Below are positions 8,948 through 17,528 of a DNA stretch of 64,000 nt, one piece after another. Origin of the DNA: Cyclobacteriaceae bacterium YHN15 (lineage in GTDB: Bacteria; Bacteroidota; Bacteroidia; Cytophagales; Cyclobacteriaceae); contig RKQB01000007.1 in assembly GCA_003797895.1 (NCBI GenBank), positions 1 to 64,000 on the forward strand, in the 5' to 3' direction. Each line of letters begins with the position of its first letter. The stretch's first letter is position 1. The notes under the pieces are model-generated. The model saw only the letters and a program-made list of their open reading frames with translations, ran no database searches and was not told where the DNA came from. A program made the position numbers and the translations under genes.

Positions 8948-9315
8948 TTCAATTCCCAAACTTAATTACTCCAACTCTTATAAGCCTGAAAGCTTGGGAG
9001 TTCAACCAATATTTGTGCAAACTGGAGCAATAAAGTCAGCTGAAATGGAAGCTATCTGTATGCCATACCTTGCCTTTTAAAGTCTATCAAGTAATGAACT
9101 GCATTTTTCAGGCACAAAATATCCCTGCTCATACGAAAGTTCAAAATCGTAGCATTTAAATCTTTAATTTAAATCCCAAGCAAGTAAGATTGATCCCGAG
9201 CTTAAACGGCTAAATCTTATAAATGATACCACTAATCAAATCATATTTGCTTGGTTTCCCCTTTTTTGTAAATTGTAAAGATTAATATTGTTAAAACCTA
9301 TTAACCCAAGAACCT
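8948..9315 (+). other. Intergenic stretch without a recognisable gene
   Basis: These 368 bp between two plus-strand genes contain no open frame I can assign. All frames are broken within about 35 codons. There are AT-rich direct and inverted bits (for example ATTTAAATC/ATTTAAATCCC near 9157-9177). The only notable element is TTAAAACCTATTAA at 9291-9304, just before the next gene, which recurs before the gene at 43266. Confidence 0.6.
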
Positions 9316-10680
9316 ATGAATCACCTCAACAGAAGAGATTTTCTCAAAAGCAGTAGTGCAGCGACTTTGGCATTGGCCAGTATGGGCCTGATGGGCATGC
9401 ATCCTATTCATAATGACCAACCTTTGCAGGTAGCCTTGATAGGAACAGGTTGGTATGGAAAAAGTGATTTGTTCCGTTTAATGCAGGTAGCGAACTGTGA
9501 TGTAGTAGCCCTTTGCGACGTCGATGCCAATTTGTTGAAAGAAGCTGGGGAATTGGTAGCAAAAAGATCGAAATCAGGTAAAACACCTAAATTATATAAG
9601 GATTATCGGGATTTATTAAAAAACCACAAACTGGACATCACAGTAATAGGCACGCCGGATCACTGGCATGCACTACAAGCTATTGCTGCTATTCAATCAG
9701 GATCGCATGTGTATCTTCAAAAGCCCATTTCGGTAGATGTGATTGAAGGGGAATCAGTGGTAGCGGCTGCCAGAAAATATAATAAAAAAGTTCAGGTAGG
9801 TGTTCAAAGAAGAAGCACACCTCATTTATTGGATGCTAAGAAAGAAATTCTTCAAAGTGGTAAATTGGGTAAGATCTCACATGTGGAAATCTGCTGTTAC
9901 TTTCATATGAGAGCAAATGGAAATCCTCCTGTCCAAGATGTACCTGATTTCCTTGATTATGAAATGTGGACTGGTCCCGCTCCCTTGAGACCCTATGATG
10001 GTCTTCCCCATATCAGATGGTGGAGAACATTTATGGAATACGGCAATGGAATCACAGGGGACATGTGTGTCCACATGCTCGATACCGTTCGTTGGCTTTT
10101 GGGATTGGGATGGCCAAAAAAAATTACCTCAACTGGAGGGATTTATGTGCAAAAAGAGGGAAAATCCAATATTTCTGATACCCAAACAGCCATCTTTGAA
10201 TTTGATGAGATGAATGTCGTTTGGCAACATAGATCTTGGGGAAATCCGGTTGACCCTGAATATCCTTGGGCATTTAAAATCTTCGGAGAGAACGGTATGT
10301 TGGCAGGGAATACGCTAAAAGCCGAATTTATTCCTTATGGAGCTGGTGATAAAGTTTTATATGATTGCCTATTTGAAAGAGAAGAATTCCCTGAGGATCT
10401 CAAGGAAGAAAGAATAGAACTCAATGCAGCACCGGCTACCAGGAGACAAATGTTGAACTTAATTGAATCCATCAATTCCGGTAAATTACCGGTGGCCGAT
10501 ATTGAGGAGGGCCATATTTCTACAGCCTCCTGTATTTTAGCCAATATTTCCATGGATTTGGGAAGAAGCCTTGTATATGATCCAAAACAAAAAATTATTG
10601 TAGGTGATCCTGAAGCTACAGCTAAGCTGAGACGACCTTACAGGGGACCATGGGTTCATCCTGAGCCCGATAAAGTTTAA
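9316..10680 (+). CDS. Tat-exported Gfo/Idh/MocA family oxidoreductase (second copy)
   Basis: A 454-residue oxidoreductase with a twin-arginine signal (RRDFLK at 6-11). The NAD(P) Rossmann motif GTGWYG is at 43-48, GTPDHWH at 112-118, and LQKP at 134-137 takes the place of the usual EKP motif while keeping the key Lys. It is related to the protein at 1983-3332 but not a close duplicate, and it has no DUF1080 neighbour. It stands alone between an unassigned 370-bp spacer and a bidirectional terminator. Inferred role: periplasmic oxidation of a sugar or polyol; the substrate is unknown. Confidence 0.88.
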   Translation: MNHLNRRDFLKSSSAATLALASMGLMGMHPIHNDQPLQVALIGTGWYGKSDLFRLMQVANCDVVALCDVDANLLKEAGELVAKRSKSGKTPKLYKDYRDLLKNHKLDITVIGTPDHWHALQAIAAIQSGSHVYLQKPISVDVIEGESVVAAARKYNKKVQVGVQRRSTPHLLDAKKEILQSGKLGKISHVEICCYFHMRANGNPPVQDVPDFLDYEMWTGPAPLRPYDGLPHIRWWRTFMEYGNGITGDMCVHMLDTVRWLLGLGWPKKITSTGGIYVQKEGKSNISDTQTAIFEFDEMNVVWQHRSWGNPVDPEYPWAFKIFGENGMLAGNTLKAEFIPYGAGDKVLYDCLFEREEFPEDLKEERIELNAAPATRRQMLNLIESINSGKLPVADIEEGHISTASCILANISMDLGRSLVYDPKQKIIVGDPEATAKLRRPYRGPWVHPEPDKV

Positions 10681-10684
10681 AAAA

Positions 10685-10720
10685 AATAAACCCCGTGATA
10701 TTTACGGGGTTTATTTTTTT
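10685..10720. terminator. Bidirectional terminator between Gfo/Idh and cysM
   Basis: A perfect 12-bp stem (10685-10696 with 10704-10715, 7-nt loop) with A/T runs on both sides. It serves the plus-strand gene ending at 10680 and the minus-strand cysM, whose stop lies within the T run at 10719. Confidence 0.88.
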
Positions 10721-11597
10721 ATCCAAAAAGATCTGAACTCAAATATCTATCCCCCCTGTCACAGGTGATACAAACAATGACTCCAGATTTTAAATTTTTA
10801 GATAATTCCAAAGCCGCGAATAAGGCCCCCCCACTGCTCATTCCAGCTAATATGCCTTCTTCCTTTGCCATCCTTCTAGTCATGAGTGTAGCTTCAGTTT
10901 GACTAACATCAATTATTTTATCCACCCTGGCCGGATCAAAAATTTTCGGTAAAAATTCCGGAGTCCATCTTCTTATTCCTGGAATATTGGATCCGTCTGT
11001 TGGTTGGGTTCCTACAATCTGAATTTGAGGATTTTTTTCTTTTAAAAATCTGGAAACTCCCATGATAGTTCCTGTGGTTCCCATAGCAGAAACGAAATGT
11101 GTTACTTCCCCTTGTGTATCCTCCCAAATTTCAGGTCCGGTACTAAAATAGTGTGCGAGGTAATTATCGGAATTTGAAAACTGATTCAATAAAAAATAAC
11201 CTTCTGTTTCAGCCATATGCTCCGCCAGTTCACGGGAATATTCAATAGTCTTTGATGAGGGGGTTAAAATAACCCTAGCACCATAGGCCTCCATGGAAAG
11301 AACCCTTTCTTTGGTTGAATTATCCGGCATGATAAGGGTCATTTCAAGACCTAATATACTGGCCACCATGGCCAAAGCAATTCCTGTGTTACCGCTTGTC
11401 GCCTCCACCAATTTATCACCGGCCTTTATATCTCCCCTCTCCAATGCCCTTTTTATCATATTATAAGCCGCCCTGTCTTTCACGCTTCCTCCAGGGTTTT
11501 GCCCTTCCAGCTTACAATAAATTTTGACATTTGGATTAACAGGGATTGTATTAAGTTCAACCAAAGGGGTATTTCCAATTAACTCAATCAGTTTCAT
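10719..11597 (-). CDS. cysM: Cysteine synthase B-type (O-acetylserine sulfhydrylase)
   Basis: A 292-residue fold-type II PLP enzyme making cysteine from O-acetylserine and sulfide. The PLP lysine is Lys40 in GGSVKDRAA (36-44), and the substrate loop TSGNTG is at 67-72; MGTTGTIMG is also present. The length and the ending favour the CysM type over CysK, which can also use thiosulfate. Its ATG overlaps the stop of the serine acetyltransferase gene by 4 bp, so the two steps of cysteine synthesis are translated together. Confidence 0.9.
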   Translation of the reverse strand: MKLIELIGNTPLVELNTIPVNPNVKIYCKLEGQNPGGSVKDRAAYNMIKRALERGDIKAGDKLVEATSGNTGIALAMVASILGLEMTLIMPDNSTKERVLSMEAYGARVILTPSSKTIEYSRELAEHMAETEGYFLLNQFSNSDNYLAHYFSTGPEIWEDTQGEVTHFVSAMGTTGTIMGVSRFLKEKNPQIQIVGTQPTDGSNIPGIRRWTPEFLPKIFDPARVDKIIDVSQTEATLMTRRMAKEEGILAGMSSGGALFAALELSKNLKSGVIVCITCDRGDRYLSSDLFG

Positions 11598-12436
11598 CCT
11601 TCACTTTTTATGATATAGGTGTCAGTTTCATTTGAAGCGGGATTGTACATTTTTGCCTGATAGTAAATCTTACTTTTTGCTGCTACACTCTTTGTCAACC
11701 ATACATTTCCACCTATAATGGAATGATGACCAATAACAGTATCCCCTCCCAAAATGGTAGCTCCGGCATAAATCACCACATAATCTTCAATAGTTGGGTG
11801 ACGCTTTTTATCTGCATCAGCCTTTTCTATACTCAGAGCCCCTAATGTCACCCCCTGGTAAATTTTTACACAGTTTCCTATTTGTGTAGTCTCTCCAATA
11901 ACCACTCCTGTACCATGGTCAATACAAAATCTCTCCCCAATCCGTGCCGCTGGATGTATATCCACTCCAGTTTTACTATGGGCAAATTCAGTAATCATCC
12001 TAGGTATAAGATTCACTCCCAACTTATGTAAGAGATGGGCAACTCTATAGGCTGCCACAGCATAAAAACCGGGGTAACACCTGATGACCTCAGTTAAGGA
12101 TTTAGCTGCTGGATCACCATCATACATCGCTTGGACATCCTGAATAAGAAGATCATATACATGCTCTAATTTCAAAAAAAATGAATTGGCGATTTCAGCA
12201 CCATCTCCATCATGGAGATGTTTGTTTCTGATTAAAATCCTACCTAGTTTATGCTTGAGTTCTTCTATCTTTTCTGAAATCTGATCCTCTTCTTTTAATA
12301 ACTCTGATGCAAAATCCGGGAAAAGTAAGCCAAGAACGTTTTCAAAAAAGGAATGAACCACTTTGGAAGAAGGGCACTCAGGGCAATTTTTGTGCGACTT
12401 ACTTAGTTTTTTGATCAGTGATTCCATGATGGTCAA
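11594..12436 (-). CDS. cysE: Serine O-acetyltransferase
   Basis: A 280-residue acetyltransferase that makes O-acetylserine from serine and acetyl-CoA. The N-terminal half is the helical SAT domain, longer than in many EpsC forms, and the C-terminal part is a left-handed beta-helix with hexapeptide repeats (GVDIHPAARIGERF, then HGTGVVIGET). The His in DHGTG is the catalytic position in this family. A start three codons downstream (ATG at 12427) is equally possible. It overlaps cysM by ATGA, forming a cysE-cysM unit. Confidence 0.92.
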   Translation of the reverse strand: MTIMESLIKKLSKSHKNCPECPSSKVVHSFFENVLGLLFPDFASELLKEEDQISEKIEELKHKLGRILIRNKHLHDGDGAEIANSFFLKLEHVYDLLIQDVQAMYDGDPAAKSLTEVIRCYPGFYAVAAYRVAHLLHKLGVNLIPRMITEFAHSKTGVDIHPAARIGERFCIDHGTGVVIGETTQIGNCVKIYQGVTLGALSIEKADADKKRHPTIEDYVVIYAGATILGGDTVIGHHSIIGGNVWLTKSVAAKSKIYYQAKMYNPASNETDTYIIKSEG

Positions 12437-12448
12437 ATGTTTTTATTA

Positions 12449-13000
12449 TTACAAAACAAAACCAATCCTGATAACATAAGGTTCATTATACGGCGACCTT
12501 CGGTTATCGAACATTAGGTTGTATAAAAAGGTGAAATTTGCGCCTCCTCTATTCCCAAAAGGTGCAAAATACCCGGCACCAACAAAAAAACCGGGGACCC
12601 ATTCACGTTGGAAGGTTTCAGAGGCCATATTATAAAGATCAAAATTAAGCATCTCATATTCCGTATGGGCAAAAAAATTGGGGAATACATTATACCTTCC
12701 GAATACTCTTCCCCCAAAAAGACTGGACTCGCCTCCCACAAACCTAGTGTCATTGAAATATTGATAGGTTACTCCCATTCCTCCTGATAACTTATTTGTA
12801 ATCATAGCTCCAACCAAGGGAGACACATCAATAAAAGTGATGGTCCCGAATGACAACCCAAAATTACCTCCATAATATAACCTGTCCTTCAAAGGAGGCC
12901 TCATTTCCTCATCAATTTCCCTTTGTGCAGAAGCCAGGAATGAGTAAAAAAAACTTAATGAGAAAATCAGTAAAAAAAAACTATTCCTCAACAACAACAT
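12449..13000 (-). CDS. Small outer-membrane beta-barrel protein, function unknown
   Basis: A 183-residue exported protein: an N-terminal hydrophobic signal ending S-A-Q near residue 26, then alternating hydrophobic/polar strands rich in Gly, Tyr and Phe, ending in aromatic/hydrophobic residues (IRIGFVL) as barrels do. No enzymatic motif is seen. It overlaps the end of the DivIC-like gene by 20 bp and lies 12 bp upstream of cysE, so it is probably part of one minus-strand transcript. It could be a PorT-like or general barrel protein. Confidence 0.75.
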   Translation of the reverse strand: MLLLRNSFFLLIFSLSFFYSFLASAQREIDEEMRPPLKDRLYYGGNFGLSFGTITFIDVSPLVGAMITNKLSGGMGVTYQYFNDTRFVGGESSLFGGRVFGRYNVFPNFFAHTEYEMLNFDLYNMASETFQREWVPGFFVGAGYFAPFGNRGGANFTFLYNLMFDNRRSPYNEPYVIRIGFVL

Positions 13001-13268
13001 ATAAGTCTTCAGTTTTCCTTTTCATCAAATACCTTTCCCTGGCAAATTTTTCAAGCAATTCATAATTGCTCATCAACTCTTCCCTATCCTCTTGGATTTT
13101 CACTTTTCGCTCTAAATAAAATTCTTTTTGTTTCTCAAGCTCCTTAACCTTTGAACGCAGTTTAAAATGGGAAACAATGTCATTGGAGTCTATAAAAACC
13201 ATCCATACAATGAAAAACAGGGTAAACATTATATAGAAATTCTTGGTATACTTGAGGTATTTGCCCAT
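12981..13268 (-). CDS. Septum formation initiator, DivIC/FtsB-like
   Basis: A small bitopic protein of about 95 residues: one transmembrane helix (FYIMFTLFFIVWMVF) near the start, then a coiled coil (about residues 30-70) and the family-typical ending FARERYLMKRKTEDLYVV. DivIC/FtsB proteins bridge FtsQ and FtsL in the divisome. ATG codons at 13274 and 13268 are both usable; I prefer 13268 (MGKYLKYTKNF). A TTG seven or nine codons further upstream falls inside a TATCTTTG promoter element and is rejected. Confidence 0.85.
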   Translation of the reverse strand: MGKYLKYTKNFYIMFTLFFIVWMVFIDSNDIVSHFKLRSKVKELEKQKEFYLERKVKIQEDREELMSNYELLEKFARERYLMKRKTEDLYVVVEE

Positions 13269-13289
13269 AACCATGTTTATTAGTACAAA

Positions 13290-13297
13290 CAAAGATA
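13290..13297 (-). promoter_or_regulatory. -7 promoter element of the divIC-like gene
   Basis: TATCTTTG on the minus strand, a full TAnnTTTG match, only 15-21 nt before the DivIC start. The transcript leader would be very short. No clear TTG is found at -33. Confidence 0.5.
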
Positions 13298-13456
13298 TAA
13301 ATAGATAATAAATAATTCCATTAGTTACCCATGAATAACGTAAGAAGTGAATAATGGTAAATTTATCCCTATTATCCCGTCCATTGTCGATTTATAATTT
13401 TTTATGAAGGAAAAATACGCTGTTTTTTTATCTTGTTTCATAAATAACTCACCGGT

Positions 13457-16246
13457 ATGTTAAGTAAAAATTTAAAAATCAGCATTTGGTTTTATGCAAT
13501 TGCTTTAGGATTCCAATTTCCTTCGGTAAATGCCCAACAAATCAAAGCGACAAGCTCCAATGAATTACAGGAGGCATTAAAGCACCACCTGCAATTGCTT
13601 GAGACATCCCCGTACAGGGATTATCCTGCCAGAAATATTGGGCCGACCAATATGAGCGGAAGGGTTGTGGATATTGAAGTCACCAATGATTTCAAGACCT
13701 TCTATATCGCAGCAGCTTCAGGAGGCGTTTGGAAAACACAGGATAATGGTCAATCTTTTACCCCAATTTTTGACCATCAAGGGGCCTTAGGAATAGGAGA
13801 TATTGCGATTTCCCCATCCAATAATGAAATCATTTGGATTGGAACGGGAGAAAACAACTCTAGTAGGTCGACTTATGCCGGTGCAGGTGTATACAAATCC
13901 ATAGATGCCGGAAAAACATGGAGCCCTATGGGATTACTTGGTTCTCATCATATTGGACAAATTCAGCTCCATCCCAATAATCCTGACATTGTCTGGGTTG
14001 GATCCATGGGTTCTCTCTATTCAAGGAATGAAGAAAGAGGCCTGTATAAAACCACCGATGGAGGAAAAACATGGAGAAAGACGCTCTACGTTGATGACAA
14101 TACAGGCGTAATCGATGTGAAAATAAGTCCTCAAAATCCCAATATTTTATTGGCAGCCACCTGGGAAAGATTCAGGCAGTCTCATGATTTTATAGGCAAT
14201 GGAAAAGGTTCTTCAATTTGGCGTTCGGAGGATGGAGGTGAAACTTGGGCAAAATCCGTGGAAGGGTTTCCTGTAGATGAATTTGTAGGTAGGATAGGAT
14301 TTGATTTTTCTCTTTCCAATCCAAATATTGTGTACGCCTTGCTTGATAATCAAAAACCTTTAGAGGGAAAAAAAACGCAAGGTCCAAGAAGGGAAGATTC
14401 CAATGATTTGAATCTGAATAGCTTCAAATCTATGTCGGTAGATGACATCCTCAACTTAGAGGATGCGGAACTTGAAAAAGTTTTACGATCCAATCGCTTT
14501 GCATCCAAATATGATGCCCGAAGTGTTAAGAGATTGCTAAAGTTGGGAAGAATCACCCCATTACAAATCTCGAATTACAACGGTGAAAACCAGGATGCCA
14601 ACGCATCTTTATTCAACACCTCTATCGTAGGGGCTGAGGTATTCAGATCCGAAGATGGAGGAAAAAGCTGGAAAAAGGTCAATGAATCCAATCTGGAAAG
14701 GGTATATAATACTTATGGTTATTATTTTGGGGAGATCAGGGTAGGCAGTTCCTCTGAAGATGAATTGTATATCTTGGGTGTTCCTTTAATGGCCTCAAGA
14801 GATGGGGGCAAAACATTTGCCAGAGCAGATACGGTAGGAAATGTCCATTCAGATCACCAATCCATGTGGGTCAACCCAAAAGACAGCAAACATTTACTCC
14901 TAGGTACTGACGGGGGGTTATACAGATCCTATGGAGCCGGTGAAAGATGGGATCACCTCAACAATGAATTGACTATAAGTCAGTTTTACTCTATCATGGT
15001 TGATGAAAAGACACCCTACAATGTTTACGGAGGAATGCAGGACAATGGTGTTTGGTATGGCAGTTCAAACAATAAACCCTCAGAATTATGGACATCTTTA
15101 ATGGGCGGTGATGGAATGGTGGTCGCGGTAGATACGAGGACTAATGATGTTGTTTATACCGGATTTCAATTTGGAAACTATTTCCGTATCAATACTTCAA
15201 ATGGAGAAAGAAAATTGGTAACTCCTTCCCATGATATAGGCCGAGCACCCAATCGTTGGAACTGGAGAACCCCGGCAGTCCTGAGCAAGCACAATCAGGA
15301 TATTTTCTATATGGGTTCACAATATGTTTACAGAAGCTTGGATCGCGGTGATACCTGGGAAACCATTTCACCTGATCTGACCAAAAACCAAAAAAATGGT
15401 AATGTCCCATTTGCAACGCTGACTGTCATAGAAGAATCGCCTCTGGAATTCGGGACATTATATTCAGGTTCTGATGATGGAAACTTATGGATCACAAGAG
15501 ATCATGGCGCCAACTGGACAGATATTAGCAAAGGATTACCACAAAACCGATGGATCAGCAGTATTACCCCATCACAACATGTAGAAGGAGTGGTTTATAC
15601 TACATTGACAGGTTACAGATTTGACGAATTCACCCCTTATGTTTATAAGAGTATTGACTATGGTAAAACATGGAAATCCATAAGTGCCAATCTTCCCAAA
15701 GAAGCGGTAAATATCATCAAAGAAGATCCCAATTTTGAAAACATCCTGTATTTGGGGACAGACCATGGCCTGTATATATCACTGGATGGAGGAAATAGTT
15801 ACAATCTCTTTCAAGGAAATATCCCAAATGTAGCCATTTATGATATGGCTATTCAAAAACGGGAAAATGATTTGGTTATTGGAACCCATGGAAGAAGTGT
15901 TTATATCGTAAATCTACAACCAATATATCAGGTCCTTAAAAACCCTTCTAAAGAAATCCATGCTCTCAGCACCTCAGAAATCAGGTTCAACCCCAGAATG
16001 GCTGCATGGACAGAAGGATTGATCAATAAGCCAAAACAATATATTCTTTTCTATTCGAATACCGCTTCCAAAACCACACTTTCCATCCTCAATGAAAAAG
16101 AGGAAAAGCTTAAAAGCTGGGAATTCCAATCAACAAAAGGATACAATCAAACCTCCTGGGAATATGGCCAATTGGGAAGAGGAAAGTATAAGGTTGTGAT
16201 TTCTTCGACCACAGGAACAGATGAGTTGGGTTTTGAAGTGAAATAA
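13457..16246 (+). CDS. Exported VPS10/sortilin-like BNR-repeat (Asp-box) protein
   Basis: A 929-residue protein with a Sec signal ending N-A-Q near residue 27. It is a large beta-propeller: at least ten Asp-box motifs of the form S/T-x-D-x-G-x-T/S-W/F can be read, among them DNGQSF, DAGKTW, DGGKTW, DGGETW, DGGKSW, DRGDTW, DHGANW and DYGKTW. About 100 residues of charged helix-rich sequence interrupt the propeller near residues 300-390. The last 110 residues form a separate beta domain. The architecture matches the 'glycosyl hydrolase, BNR/VPS10' group of Bacteroidota, whose activity is mostly untested; no sialidase catalytic set is recognised. Confidence 0.85.
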   Translation: MLSKNLKISIWFYAIALGFQFPSVNAQQIKATSSNELQEALKHHLQLLETSPYRDYPARNIGPTNMSGRVVDIEVTNDFKTFYIAAASGGVWKTQDNGQSFTPIFDHQGALGIGDIAISPSNNEIIWIGTGENNSSRSTYAGAGVYKSIDAGKTWSPMGLLGSHHIGQIQLHPNNPDIVWVGSMGSLYSRNEERGLYKTTDGGKTWRKTLYVDDNTGVIDVKISPQNPNILLAATWERFRQSHDFIGNGKGSSIWRSEDGGETWAKSVEGFPVDEFVGRIGFDFSLSNPNIVYALLDNQKPLEGKKTQGPRREDSNDLNLNSFKSMSVDDILNLEDAELEKVLRSNRFASKYDARSVKRLLKLGRITPLQISNYNGENQDANASLFNTSIVGAEVFRSEDGGKSWKKVNESNLERVYNTYGYYFGEIRVGSSSEDELYILGVPLMASRDGGKTFARADTVGNVHSDHQSMWVNPKDSKHLLLGTDGGLYRSYGAGERWDHLNNELTISQFYSIMVDEKTPYNVYGGMQDNGVWYGSSNNKPSELWTSLMGGDGMVVAVDTRTNDVVYTGFQFGNYFRINTSNGERKLVTPSHDIGRAPNRWNWRTPAVLSKHNQDIFYMGSQYVYRSLDRGDTWETISPDLTKNQKNGNVPFATLTVIEESPLEFGTLYSGSDDGNLWITRDHGANWTDISKGLPQNRWISSITPSQHVEGVVYTTLTGYRFDEFTPYVYKSIDYGKTWKSISANLPKEAVNIIKEDPNFENILYLGTDHGLYISLDGGNSYNLFQGNIPNVAIYDMAIQKRENDLVIGTHGRSVYIVNLQPIYQVLKNPSKEIHALSTSEIRFNPRMAAWTEGLINKPKQYILFYSNTASKTTLSILNEKEEKLKSWEFQSTKGYNQTSWEYGQLGRGKYKVVISSTTGTDELGFEVK

Positions 16247-16303
16247 AACAGAAAGTAAACGTTCTTATTGTCAATCTTTCAATATTGAAAAGAGCTAAAG
16301 CAG

Positions 16304-16339
16304 AAAGAGGTTTTCCACTTGGGAAAATCTCTTTTTTTT
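16304..16339. terminator. Terminator after the BNR protein
   Basis: A 13-bp stem with one G-U pair (16304-16316 with 16322-16334, 5-nt loop) is followed by eight T on the plus strand. The convergent barrel gene ends within it, so it may act in both directions. Confidence 0.8.
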
Positions 16340-16925
16340 AGAATAATCTAAATCCGGCAGAAAATATCAACTGATTTTGCCGCTGGTCGGTTTCAAATCC
16401 GGCAACGCTCTTTGAAATTTTGCTTAAGGAACTTTCATATTTAAAATCGAGAATAAAATTACCGATATCGAATCCGATTCCGGTCTGATACCCCAAAGTA
16501 GACGAACTATAATCCACATTCACTGCATTTTGAAAGGCATCCACAATTTTGTAATCCAGGAGGATGGAAGCAATAGGTCCTGCCTGAAGCCTCAAAAATC
16601 TCAACATCTTGAATCCAAACATCACGGGAATATCAATCCTGTTAAAAGAAGCATCGAAAATATCATCTAATGCATCAGATTTTTGAATAATGGTGCCCCC
16701 TGTTTGGGTAAATAAAAACTCAGGTTGAAGAAAAATTGAATGACCTCCCATTCTAACAAAAGTACCGAGATGATAACCGAATTTCTCATCACCCGATACA
16801 AAACCGTCCCCATTGACAGAGACATTTCCCTGCGAAATACCCAACTTAGGGCCAATTGAAAATTCCTGCGCATGTAATGAAAAAAATAAGAACTGGAAAA
16901 TAAGAAAGGAGAGGAAGTTTTTCAT
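16338..16925 (-). CDS. Outer-membrane beta-barrel (PorT-like) protein
   Basis: A 195-residue exported protein with a signal ending H-A-Q near residue 20, followed by GPKLGIS and repeated amphipathic strands, and the barrel ending IFSAGFRLF with terminal Phe. This is the pattern of the 'outer membrane protein beta-barrel, PorT family' group in Bacteroidota. No partner gene is adjacent; the response regulator beyond 17000 is about 85 bp away. The function is unknown. Confidence 0.8.
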   Translation of the reverse strand: MKNFLSFLIFQFLFFSLHAQEFSIGPKLGISQGNVSVNGDGFVSGDEKFGYHLGTFVRMGGHSIFLQPEFLFTQTGGTIIQKSDALDDIFDASFNRIDIPVMFGFKMLRFLRLQAGPIASILLDYKIVDAFQNAVNVDYSSSTLGYQTGIGFDIGNFILDFKYESSLSKISKSVAGFETDQRQNQLIFSAGFRLF

Positions 16926-17010
16926 TTTGACTTTTCTTTACCTTTTTTAATATCCGTAAAAAAAAATGCTTAACCAAATATTCCAATTAGTATGGGACAA
17001 TAATTTAACT

Positions 17011-17388
17011 TCAATTGATATCCTTTGCACCGCTTCCAAATCTCTTTGCAATATCATACAACTCGTGGAAATCCATTGGTTTTGGAAGCAATCTATCAAA
17101 AGATAGTAGACTGGATCGCTTAAAATAGTCAATGTCCCCCGCTGTGAATCCTATAATGGGAATATTGCTGATGCTATCATTCAATTTTATTTCAGCCAAT
17201 AATTGGATTCCATCCATTAAAGGCATCATAATATCGGTGATGACCACATGAAAATCACTTTCTTTAGTAAGGATATCCATTGCTTCCAGGCCGTTATTTG
17301 CAGTCAGAACAGTATCATTTTCTTTTTCAAAAATTTTCTTAAGAATTAATCTGTTTACCGCATCATCATCAACCACAAGTACTTTCAT
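17011..17388 (-). CDS. Single-domain response regulator (CheY-like receiver)
   Basis: A receiver domain of about 125 residues and nothing else. The acidic pocket is Asp7-Asp8-Asp9 in VVDDDA, the phospho-acceptor Asp52 in TDIMMP, the switch residue in GFTAGD, and the conserved Lys in LLPKP. The start at 17388 (MKVLVVDDD) is preferred over an ATG eleven codons upstream, because the shorter form begins as CheY-like proteins do. With no output domain and no histidine kinase nearby, it is an orphan that probably acts by protein contact. Confidence 0.88.
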   Translation of the reverse strand: MKVLVVDDDAVNRLILKKIFEKENDTVLTANNGLEAMDILTKESDFHVVITDIMMPLMDGIQLLAEIKLNDSISNIPIIGFTAGDIDYFKRSSLLSFDRLLPKPMDFHELYDIAKRFGSGAKDIN

Positions 17389-17462
17389 AAATATATGAAT
17401 TATCTGGGGGCTAATGTACAAAAATTTTTATTCAAAATACATTTTTTATAAGTCATAATAAC

Positions 17463-17499
17463 AAAAGAGGCTGTCCCCTTTCTTGAAACAGCCTCTTTT
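17463..17499. terminator. Terminator downstream of the NSS transporter
   Basis: A perfect 12-bp stem (17463-17474 with 17488-17499, 13-nt loop) with flanking A/T runs. It lies 30 bp after the minus-strand transporter stop and isolates it from the response-regulator gene. Confidence 0.8.
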
Positions 17500-17528
17500 G
17501 ATTTTAATTTTTTAAACTCAGAAGAAGA

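Noticed and set aside
8948..9315. Possible degraded gene or insertion-sequence remnant
   Set aside because: No frame longer than about 35 codons, no terminal repeats and no recognisable transposase words.
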